Source: JAPUDQ01 sp049291395 (GTDB taxonomy: Bacteria > Patescibacteriota > Saccharimonadia > Saccharimonadales > Saccharimonadaceae). Taken from it: 5,635 bases of DNA. The DNA lies in NCBI GenBank assembly GCA_049291395.1, contig JBATPJ010000013.1, positions 1-5,635 on the forward strand. Reading direction: 5' to 3'. The position numbers and the translations under genes were made by a program. The notes below the pieces were generated by a model. It had not been told where the DNA came from and searched no databases. It saw nothing but the letters and a program-made list of their open reading frames with translations. The first letter of the stretch is position 1. Each line of letters opens with the position of its first letter. Shown here piece after piece: positions 1 through 4,278 of this stretch.

Positions 1-53
1 TTAATGAGCTGCCAGCACTTCTTGTTGCTAGCGAATTTTGGTATGGTAGACAT
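1..53 (-). CDS. Possible 5' end of a leftward gene, truncated by the window edge
   Basis: An ATG on the minus strand (53-51) opens a frame of 17 codons that runs off the window without a stop and reads MSTIPKFASNKKCWQLI. An SD-like AAAGGTG lies six bases upstream, a good spacing. The start codon follows directly after an inverted repeat (55-64 with 101-110). The fragment is too short to assign a family, and I recognise no domain. On the plus strand, one frame stays open from base 3 to a stop at 111-113, so this could instead be the tail of a rightward gene with the inverted repeat as its terminator. The minus reading is preferred only because of the start and SD pairing. Confidence 0.3.
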   Translation of the reverse strand, partial: MSTIPKFASNKKCWQLI

Positions 54-54
54 A

Positions 55-110
55 CGGAACACCTTTCTTCACTTAGTTGCTTTACATCTCTAAGTATACG
101 AGGTGTTCCG
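55..110. repeat. Nested inverted repeat next to the leftward start codon
   Basis: CGGAACACCT at 55-64 is a perfect 10-bp inverted complement of AGGTGTTCCG at 101-110. A second pair, ACTTAG (71-76) and CTAAGT (90-95), is nested inside. In a leftward transcript the 55-64 arm contains the SD-like AGGTG of the possible gene at 1-53, so folding would hide that site. In a rightward transcript the stem is followed by TTTTAGTTTA, which could act as a terminator despite the long branched loop. The sequence shows the pairing; either role is inference. Confidence 0.5.
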
Positions 111-122
111 TTTTAGTTTAAT

Positions 123-141
123 GAACCCGCTCTAGCCAACT
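123..141 (-). other. Antisense tRNA-like fragment (D-arm joined to T-arm motif)
   Basis: Read on the minus strand, this stretch contains AGTTGGCTAGAGCG, which is identical over 14 bases to the D-arm of tRNA-Val(CAC) at 211-224. It continues directly into GGTTC, the start of a T-loop motif. No acceptor stem or anticodon arm surrounds it, so it is not a functional tRNA. It lies only about 60 bp upstream of the tRNA it resembles, in the opposite orientation, and could be a rearranged relic. Confidence 0.4.
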
Positions 142-142
142 A

Positions 143-171
143 TTGCAAAATACGCTTTAATAACTTATAGG
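143..171 (+). promoter_or_regulatory. Probable sigma70-type promoter of tRNA-Val(CAC)
   Basis: TTGCAA (143-148) and TATAGG (166-171) are separated by 17 bp, matching the -35/-10 geometry of housekeeping promoters. Transcription would begin near 178, giving a 5' leader of about 20 nt before the tRNA at 198. TTGCAA is its own reverse complement, but no equally good -10 is seen leftwards. Confidence 0.5.
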
Positions 172-197
172 CTTTCGGATAATAGCTATCCATATAG

Positions 198-274
198 GGG
201 CGATTAGCTCAGTTGGCTAGAGCGCACGATTCACATTCGTGAGGTCACAGGTTCGAGCCCTGTATTGCCCACCA
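198..274 (+). tRNA. tRNA-Val, anticodon CAC
   Basis: A complete cloverleaf can be drawn. The acceptor stem is GGGCGAT (198-204) with ATTGCCC (264-270) and includes a G202-T266 wobble. The D-arm is GCTC/GAGC (207-210, 220-223). The anticodon stem is CACGA/TCGTG around the loop TTCACAT (230-236), with anticodon CAC at 232-234, which reads GUG. The T-arm is ACAGG/CCTGT (247-251, 259-263) with loop TTCGAGC. The discriminator base A271 and the CCA (272-274) are encoded in the genome. The last 17 bases recur with one mismatch at 452-468. A valine isoacceptor with anticodon TAC follows at 535. Confidence 0.96.
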
Positions 275-312
275 ATAAAAAATGACTACTGGTGTAGTCA
301 TTTTTTATTGGT
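271..312 (+). terminator. Intrinsic terminator fused to the tRNA-Val(CAC) 3' end
   Basis: The arms at 271-289 and 294-312 are perfectly complementary over 19 bp around a four-base loop (TGGT, 290-293). The right arm carries a run of six T's (301-306). The left arm begins with the tRNA's own discriminator and CCA, so the mature 3' end lies inside the terminator stem. The near-perfect symmetry means it could also stop leftward transcription. Confidence 0.85.
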
Positions 313-468
313 CGTAATTCAAGGCGCGAGAACCTGGCCTTTTGCGTAGCAAAAGCAGGTTCGGTGTAGTGCCGCGTAGAAAAGAAAGCGATTGTCACCG
401 AGACAAGCATTTTCTTTTCAAGCCAGCGGAAGAGTTCGTCTCGACGAACGACCCTGTATCGCCCACCA
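313..468 (+). repeat. Structured non-coding cassette A ending in a tRNA-Val 3' end copy
   Basis: This stretch has no credible ORF and is packed with hairpins. AACCTG (331-336) pairs with CAGGTT (356-361), enclosing CTTTTGC/GCAAAAG (339-345, 349-355). The 9-bp pair at 379-387 and 411-419 encloses TTGTC/GACAA (392-396, 402-406). GTTCGT/ACGAAC (434-439, 444-449) forms a third. GAACCTG at 330-336 resembles an inverted T-arm, CAGGTTCG at 356-363 repeats the tRNA's T-arm start (248-255), and 452-468 repeats its 3' end. The arrangement parallels 4137-4273 downstream of tRNA-Leu. I infer a small inserted element, or possibly a structured RNA; the family is not one I recognise. Confidence 0.55.
452..468 (+). 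repeat. Displaced copy of the tRNA-Val(CAC) 3' end
   Basis: These 17 bases match tRNA-Val(CAC) 258-274 with a single difference, C460 in place of T266. They cover the 3' half of the T-stem, the acceptor strand and the CCA. In the intact tRNA, T266 makes a G-T wobble with G202; C460 would make a normal G-C pair there. That is what an original 3' end displaced by an incoming substitute might look like. No 5' half of a tRNA precedes the copy, so it is not a gene. Confidence 0.75.
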
Positions 469-469
469 T

Positions 470-504
470 ATTAAATCAATCACCACAAGTGGTTGTTTTA
501 ATTT
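470..504 (+). terminator. Hairpin with T-rich tail after the displaced tRNA end
   Basis: ATTAAA (470-475) pairs with TTTAAT (497-502), and ACCAC (482-486) pairs with GTGGT (489-493) inside it, leaving an internal loop between the two helices. The right side is T-rich (496-499 and 502-504). It sits just after the 3'-end copy at 452-468, the place where the terminator of an original tRNA would lie. Confidence 0.4.
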
Positions 505-516
505 GAGAGGTATCTC

Positions 517-525
517 TGTTAAAAT
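517..525 (+). promoter_or_regulatory. Extended -10 element before tRNA-Val(TAC)
   Basis: TG at 517-518, one spacer base and TAAAAT at 520-525 form an extended -10 box. It can partly compensate for the lack of a good -35; the stretch at 497-502 at 17-bp spacing is poor. Initiation would fall near 532, only a few bases before the tRNA, so the primary transcript would carry almost no leader. Confidence 0.45.
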
Positions 526-534
526 AGTGTACAT

Positions 535-611
535 GGGTCGTTAGCTCAGCTGGCTAGAGCACCGCATTTACACTGCGGGTGTCGGGGGTTCGAATCCCTC
601 ACGACCCACCA
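535..611 (+). tRNA. tRNA-Val, anticodon TAC
   Basis: The acceptor stem is GGGTCGT (535-541) with ACGACCC (601-607). The D-arm is GCTC/GAGC (544-547, 557-560). The anticodon stem is CCGCA/TGCGG around the loop TTTACAC (567-573), with anticodon TAC at 569-571, the valine isoacceptor that reads GUA and usually other GUN codons. The T-arm is GGGGG/CCCTC (584-588, 596-600) with loop TTCGAAT. A608 and an encoded CCA (609-611) close it. Unlike the other two tRNAs here, its 3' end is not repeated downstream. Confidence 0.96.
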
Positions 612-615
612 AAAT

Positions 616-642
616 AAACATCCATGCTTAGCATGGGTTTTT
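616..642 (+). terminator. Intrinsic terminator of tRNA-Val(TAC)
   Basis: TCCATGC (621-627) pairs with GCATGGG (631-637) across the loop TTA, with one G-T pair. The stem is extended by A620-T638 and, past one mismatch, by AAA/TTT (616-618, 640-642). A run of five T's follows at 638-642. It ends 28 bp before the enolase start and would separate tRNA from mRNA transcription. Confidence 0.65.
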
Positions 643-657
643 ATATATCATCCGGTG

Positions 658-663
658 TACAAT
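658..663 (+). promoter_or_regulatory. Candidate -10 box of eno
   Basis: TACAAT at 658-663 ends seven bases before the enolase ATG at 671, so transcription would start at or beside the start codon and yield a leaderless mRNA. No clear -35 hexamer stands at 17 bp, and no Shine-Dalgarno sequence precedes the ATG. Both facts leave this provisional; read-through from the tRNA is the alternative. Confidence 0.35.
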
Positions 664-670
664 AGTGCTT

Positions 671-1951
671 ATGGAATACAACATCAAAACTATCACAGCT
701 AGGCAAATCATTGACTCCCGCGGCAATCCGACGGTAGAAGCAGACGTGACACTAGAAAGCGGCGCGGTGGGCCGCGCAGCCGTACCAAGTGGCGCCAGCA
801 CCGGCTCGGGCGAAGCACTGGAGCTCCGTGATGGCGACGCAGCATATGGCGGCAAGGGCGTCAGCAAAGCGATCGCAAATATCACCGACATCATCACTCC
901 CGCCCTCCTCGGCCATGACGCCAGTGACCAAGCAGCCATCGACCAGACGATGTGCGAGCTGGACGGCACCGACAACAAATCTCGCCTCGGCGCCAACGCT
1001 ATCCTCGCCGTCAGCCTGGCCTGCGCCAAAGCCGTCGCTGCAGCAAAAGGTCAGCCACTCCACCTCTACATCGCCGAATACGTCAAAAACCCGCAGCAAT
1101 CCCTGCCCCTCCCTATGATGAATATCGAAAACGGCGGCGCACACGCTGCGTTCGCAACCGACATCCAGGAATACATGATCATCTGCCGATCAGCGACGAC
1201 CATCAACCAAGCTGTACAAATGGGTGCCGAAGTATTTCATGCTCTGGCTAGCGTGCTGAAAAGCCATGGCTATCCGACAACCGTCGGCGACGAAGGCGGC
1301 TACGCGCCGATCGTCAAAGGTGGCAACCGTGAACCACTCGCGCTTATATCCGAAGCTATCGCGAACGCCGGCTACAAAGTCGGCGAGGATATCGTCTTCG
1401 CGCTCGACATCGCAGCCAGCGAATTTTATCATGACGGCACGTACACACTAGCGGCCGAAAACAAATCACTCACCAGCGACGAGATGGTCGCCTGGATAGT
1501 CGCGCTCGCGGCTGATTATCCGATCGTCTCGATCGAAGACGGCCTCGCCGAAGACGATTGGTCGGGCTGGCAAAAACTCCACGCCGCACTCGGCGCCACC
1601 ACGCAGCTCGTCGGCGATGATCTACTCGTCACCAATACCAAGCTCCTGCGCCGCGCTATCGACGAGCACGCAGCCAACGCCATCCTCATCAAGCCCAACC
1701 AGATCGGCAGCCTCAGCGAGACTATCGATGCCGTCACCATGGCGCAAGCAGCTGGCTGGCATACTGTCATGAGTCACCGTTCGGGCGAAACCGAAGACAC
1801 CACGATCGCCCACCTGGCCGTCGGCCTGAACTGCGGTCAGATCAAAACTGGCTCACTGTCACGAACCGAACGCGTCGCCAAATACAACGAACTGATGCGC
1901 ATCTACGAGGCCGATCCGGGACTACCGCTCGCGAAGCCGTTTGCAGCATAA
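671..1951 (+). CDS. eno: Enolase (phosphopyruvate hydratase), complete
   Basis: Enolase interconverts 2-phosphoglycerate and phosphoenolpyruvate in the cytoplasm, in lower glycolysis and gluconeogenesis. The 426-residue product has the usual family length and both domains. Visible hallmarks are SRGNPTVE (16-23), the mobile loop GASTGS (41-46), VGDEGG with catalytic E208, the Mg ligands D246, E289 and D316, catalytic K341 in IKPNQIG, SHRSGETED (368-376) with H369, and IKTGS with K392. H158 and E167 of the substrate pocket are kept. I chose ATG 671 because MEYNIKTITA fits the family N-terminus; an in-frame GTG at 665 would add only two residues. No SD is evident. The gene stands alone, behind tRNA-Val(TAC) and convergent with the flavoenzyme gene. 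The stretch after H158 (AAFATDIQEYMIICRS) departs from the common HADNNVDIQEFMI pattern. Confidence 0.98.
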   Translation: MEYNIKTITARQIIDSRGNPTVEADVTLESGAVGRAAVPSGASTGSGEALELRDGDAAYGGKGVSKAIANITDIITPALLGHDASDQAAIDQTMCELDGTDNKSRLGANAILAVSLACAKAVAAAKGQPLHLYIAEYVKNPQQSLPLPMMNIENGGAHAAFATDIQEYMIICRSATTINQAVQMGAEVFHALASVLKSHGYPTTVGDEGGYAPIVKGGNREPLALISEAIANAGYKVGEDIVFALDIAASEFYHDGTYTLAAENKSLTSDEMVAWIVALAADYPIVSIEDGLAEDDWSGWQKLHAALGATTQLVGDDLLVTNTKLLRRAIDEHAANAILIKPNQIGSLSETIDAVTMAQAAGWHTVMSHRSGETEDTTIAHLAVGLNCGQIKTGSLSRTERVAKYNELMRIYEADPGLPLAKPFAA

Positions 1952-1956
1952 GGCAT

Positions 1957-2120
1957 TGAGCGTTGAGCATTGAACGTTGATCATTAATTTTTCATTGATC
2001 ATTTTTCATTTGGAGCTACAAATACACCAATAACAAAAAACGCATAAATATAATATCCACTGCGACTTCAAATGATCAACGTTAAACGATCAACTAACGA
2101 TCAATGATCAACGATCAACG
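1957..2120. repeat. GATCA-rich inverted and direct repeats between convergent genes
   Basis: AACGTTGATCATT (1973-1985) and AATGATCAACGTT (2071-2083) form a perfect 13-bp inverted repeat. The left block (1957-2012) consists of degenerate TTGA-G/ATT and TTGATCATT units. The right block (2071-2120) consists of GATCAACG and GATCAATG units in the opposite sense. GATC occurs seven times, beginning at 1979, 1997, 2074, 2088, 2099, 2106 and 2113. The blocks flank an AT-rich core of about 58 bp. Lying between the stops of eno and the leftward flavoenzyme gene, the region could terminate both transcripts, though it lacks a compact GC-rich stem. No ORF is seen. Confidence 0.75.
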
Positions 2121-2137
2121 AAAAATCTGCCCCCCTT

Positions 2138-3787
2138 CTACGCTCGTGGCAAATAATCAGCCAGGTTCGCCATCGTATAGTCATGACCAAGCATATCGAC
2201 GAGTTGTTTGAGCGAAGTGCCTGATTTGACACCAGGATTCAGGATGTCATGAGGATCACAGGCTTTCTTGAGCTGACTATAGACATCGGTGATCTCCTCA
2301 CCGAGCTGGAGTGATGCATAGTTGGAGCGCAGACGGCCGTCGCTGTTGATACCGGCGATACTACCTTTCATCTTGATAACCACCTTGAAGTAATCATCCA
2401 TCAGCTTGAAGACTTTTTGACGATCGCCTAGTTTGCCGAGATCAAGCACTGGAAATACGTGAAGATTGGCATCGCCGGCATGTCCCCATACCGCGAGCTC
2501 TACTTTGTGATGGGCCGCTAACTCCCCGATCTTGCCGAGTAGCTCACCAAGCTTATTTGGTGCAACGATGACATCGTCCATGATAGGCAGGGCTGCTTCG
2601 CCACCTTTTTCGTGGTTGATGAGAGCACTCGTACTAGCTCGCACCGCCCAGATCGCCTCAACCTGATCAGGATCAGAAGTATGGATCGAAGCGGTCGCAA
2701 ATTTGCTGATGACTTTGTCGGCCTTTTTGGCTTTTTTGGCCCGTTTGCGCGCGACATCATCGTCAAACTCTACGAAGACGATCGCAGCAGGCGTACCGAT
2801 AGATTCGTCAAACACACCGCTGAGGATGTTGGTGTCGTGTTCTTTTTTGATAAATTCGATCAGACCACCATCGATCATCTCGATACTGCTCGCATCCAGC
2901 AGCGCCATCTCATCGACGGCAAGTACCATCTTGCTGATATCATCAAATGCGGCGATGATAACATCCGTCTGCGGCGCATGTGGCGCAACTTTGAGGATCG
3001 CCTCAGTGATGATCCCGAGCGTACCCTGTGAGCCGACAAAAAGCGGCGTCAGATCACACGAGCCATCTTTGCTGATGCAGTCGAGCAAGTTGTAGCCGAC
3101 ATTGTCCCTGGCCAGGTCCGAGCGCTCTTCGTAATATTTATCGAGTGCATCAAAATGATCAAGTGACAAACCATCCACGGCACGATAAATTGCCCCTTCG
3201 AGCGTCGGCAGCCCTTTGCGTTTTTCGAGTTCTTTTTTGCTAATCTTGCCCGTCTGGATCACTTCACCGTTTGCGAGCACGACTTCAAGCTTGTCTACCC
3301 ATTTGCTGATCGAGCCGTATTTTTGAGATTTTTCACCAGCTGCGTTGTTGGCAATCGCCCCACCGATGGTCGAGTAGGCATAATTCACTGGATAGGCGGG
3401 TAAAAACAGCCCGTGAGTATAGAGCGTCTCCTGCAATGACTTGATGTTGAGCCCCGGCTGGACACGGACAAGACGCTGTTTGGTATCGAGTTCGAGGATA
3501 CGACTCATATGCGCCGGCGTACTGATGATGATGCCTTTGCCGATAGCTGCGCCAGTCGTGTCAGTACCGTTACCGCGAGGCGTGATCGGCACCGGATGGC
3601 CTTTTTCGCCGAGCTGCCAGGCAAATCGTGCAACTTTACGGATATCATTGGTCGTCCGAGGATAAACCACGATCGTCGGCGTCACCTTGAGGACGCTACC
3701 ATCACGAGAAAAATGCTCTCGCACCTTCGTGCCGGCCATGACGTCACCAGAGATATGAGATTGTAGATAAGCTGCAACTTTGTTCAC
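2138..3787 (-). CDS. FAD-binding oxidase of the GlcD / D-lactate dehydrogenase family
   Basis: The 549-residue product has the two-domain build of flavoenzymes that oxidise 2-hydroxy acids such as D-lactate, glycolate or D-2-hydroxyglutarate. The N-terminal FAD-binding domain (about 35-270) shows PRGNGTDTTGAA (70-81), STIGGAIANNAAG (139-151) and VGSQGTLGIITEA (251-263). The C-terminal FAD-oxidase domain shows WAVR (380-383), PIMDDV (401-406), WGHAGDANLH (434-443) and DPHDILNPGVK (511-521). No iron-sulfur domain, signal peptide or membrane span is seen, so it is probably cytoplasmic or peripheral. The start is GTG, with GGGGG five bases upstream; an ATG overlapping it is out of frame and stops at once. 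Oddly, the usual GEHG or GEHNDGR motif reads GINSDGR (479-485), so the conserved Glu and His are missing. The substrate cannot be named. The gene converges on eno and stands alone. Confidence 0.9.
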   Translation of the reverse strand: MNKVAAYLQSHISGDVMAGTKVREHFSRDGSVLKVTPTIVVYPRTTNDIRKVARFAWQLGEKGHPVPITPRGNGTDTTGAAIGKGIIISTPAHMSRILELDTKQRLVRVQPGLNIKSLQETLYTHGLFLPAYPVNYAYSTIGGAIANNAAGEKSQKYGSISKWVDKLEVVLANGEVIQTGKISKKELEKRKGLPTLEGAIYRAVDGLSLDHFDALDKYYEERSDLARDNVGYNLLDCISKDGSCDLTPLFVGSQGTLGIITEAILKVAPHAPQTDVIIAAFDDISKMVLAVDEMALLDASSIEMIDGGLIEFIKKEHDTNILSGVFDESIGTPAAIVFVEFDDDVARKRAKKAKKADKVISKFATASIHTSDPDQVEAIWAVRASTSALINHEKGGEAALPIMDDVIVAPNKLGELLGKIGELAAHHKVELAVWGHAGDANLHVFPVLDLGKLGDRQKVFKLMDDYFKVVIKMKGSIAGINSDGRLRSNYASLQLGEEITDVYSQLKKACDPHDILNPGVKSGTSLKQLVDMLGHDYTMANLADYLPRA

Positions 3788-3845
3788 ATTTTCCCCCGCA
3801 TGTTATTACTCTTATGATAACACGACTGCTCACGCTTGCCGAGAC

Positions 3846-3874
3846 TTGCTTCAAACGGCAATCGTCAGTATAAT
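3846..3874 (+). promoter_or_regulatory. Strong rightward sigma70-type promoter
   Basis: TTGCTT (3846-3851) and a consensus TATAAT (3869-3874) stand 17 bp apart, the best promoter match in the window. Initiation would fall near 3881, about 120 bp upstream of tRNA-Leu, which is the only evident rightward gene. An inverted repeat, TTGCCG/CGGCAA (3836-3841, 3856-3861), spans the -35 box and could be an operator. The promoter also lies divergent to the flavoenzyme gene, for which I see no convincing promoter. Confidence 0.65.
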
Positions 3875-3999
3875 ACTCGAGTAAATTACCAATCATTTAC
3901 GAGCGTGGCGCTGCGTGAATGCAAATTGATCGTAGACGCACGCGTCTTGCCCGAGAACGGCATTAAACTTCGATAGTACATAAAAGATTACATGTCTAT
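3875..3999 (+). other. Structured leader or small RNA between promoter and tRNA-Leu
   Basis: This 125-bp stretch follows the TATAAT promoter. GTAAAT (3881-3886) pairs with ATTTAC (3895-3900) right at the predicted 5' end, extended by CTC/GAG across a two-base bulge. GACGC/GCGTC (3935-3939, 3942-3946) is a second palindrome. The only ORF of note is a 15-codon ATG frame at 3919-3966 without an SD, which I do not accept as a gene. It is probably a long tRNA precursor leader removed by RNase P; an independent small RNA is possible, but no terminator is seen before the tRNA. Confidence 0.3.
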
Positions 4000-4087
4000 G
4001 CGGACGTGGCGGAATTGGTAGACGCGTCAGCTTGAGGGGCTGGTGAGTATTGCACTCGTGGAGGTTCAAGTCCTCTCGTCCGCACCA
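4000..4087 (+). tRNA. tRNA-Leu, anticodon GAG
   Basis: This is a type II tRNA. The acceptor stem is GCGGACG (4000-4006) with CGTCCGC (4077-4083). The D-arm contains GCGGAATTGGTAGACGC, typical of leucine tRNAs. The anticodon stem is TCAGC/GCTGG around the loop TTGAGGG (4032-4038), with anticodon GAG at 4034-4036, which reads CUC and CUU. The long variable arm (4044-4059) includes GAGT/ACTC. The T-arm is GGAGG/CCTCT (4060-4064, 4072-4076) with loop TTCAAGT. A4084 and an encoded CCA (4085-4087) close it. Its 3' portion (4068-4083) recurs exactly at 4258-4273. Confidence 0.96.
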
Positions 4088-4126
4088 AGCAAAGAGTCGA
4101 CCCTTGTGGTCGGCTTTTTGCTTGGT
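4084..4126 (+). terminator. Intrinsic terminator fused to the tRNA-Leu 3' end
   Basis: The arms at 4084-4102 and 4108-4126 pair over 19 bp, with two G-T pairs, around the loop CTTGT. The right arm holds a run of five T's (4115-4119). As at tRNA-Val(CAC), the left arm starts with the tRNA's discriminator base and CCA, so the acceptor end is built into the hairpin. Confidence 0.8.
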
Positions 4127-4136
4127 ATGTGATCCT

Positions 4137-4273
4137 GAGAGGACTTGAACCGATAGGCGTAAACTGCCGCGAAGGCAGTCTACGTTTTCAGAGCTTGTCT
4201 CACCGAAAGTGAGCGAAGCGAACGGATAGGCTTTAGCCGTTGAGGTGGAAGAATGCGAAGTCCTCTCGTCCGC
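4137..4273 (+). repeat. Structured non-coding cassette B flanked by inverted T-arm sequence
   Basis: The ends GAGAGGACTT (4137-4146) and AAGTCCTCTC (4258-4267) are perfect 10-bp inverted repeats. The left end, extended to 4151, is the exact reverse complement of tRNA-Leu 4063-4077 (15 bases). The right end is a direct copy of 4068-4083 (16 bases). Three hairpins lie between: 4158-4184 (CGTA-ACTGCC with GGCAGT-TACG), 4193-4219 (GCTT-CTCAC with GTGAG-AAGC, loop CGAAA) and 4221-4241 (AACGG/CCGTT). No credible ORF is present. Cassette A shares the layout, the length and short words (TGCCGCG, CACCGA, GGAAGA). It may be a palindromic mobile element or a structured RNA; it is not a complete tRNA. 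Confidence 0.6.
4258..4273 (+). repeat. Displaced copy of the tRNA-Leu 3' end
   Basis: These 16 bases are identical to tRNA-Leu 4068-4083, covering the end of the T-loop, the 3' T-stem strand and the acceptor strand. The match ends before the discriminator base and CCA. The offset from the original is 190 bp, close to the 194 bp of the tRNA-Val copy. The copy ends five bases before the stop codon of the leftward binding-protein gene. Confidence 0.8.
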
Positions 4274-4278
4274 CCTCC

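Noticed and set aside
313..468. A second tRNA gene, or a tRNA with an intron, ending at 468
   Set aside because: The 3' end is tRNA-like, but there is no matching 5' acceptor strand, D-arm or anticodon arm upstream within a sensible distance.
628..1144. Antisense and out-of-frame ORFs of up to 133 codons overlapping enolase
   Set aside because: They lie wholly opposite or across the well-supported eno frame, have low-complexity Ala/Ser/Arg-rich translations and show no family resemblance.
2049..2054. TATAAT between the eno and flavoenzyme gene ends as a rightward promoter
   Set aside because: No -35-like hexamer stands at a workable distance and no gene follows in that direction; the stretch is simply AT-rich.
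2612..3095. Rightward ORFs of 130-139 codons opposite the FAD oxidase gene
   Set aside because: They are shadows of a long gene with clear family motifs; no ribosome binding site or recognisable domain supports them.
3919..3966. A 15-codon ORF (MQIDRRRTRLARERH) upstream of tRNA-Leu
   Set aside because: It has no Shine-Dalgarno sequence and is very short, and it lies across a palindrome in a likely tRNA leader; nothing supports translation.
313..4277. A CRISPR array or retron-type locus
   Set aside because: There are no regularly spaced direct repeats with unique spacers, and no reverse transcriptase or cas gene is present; the repeats are tRNA-derived pairs at single loci.
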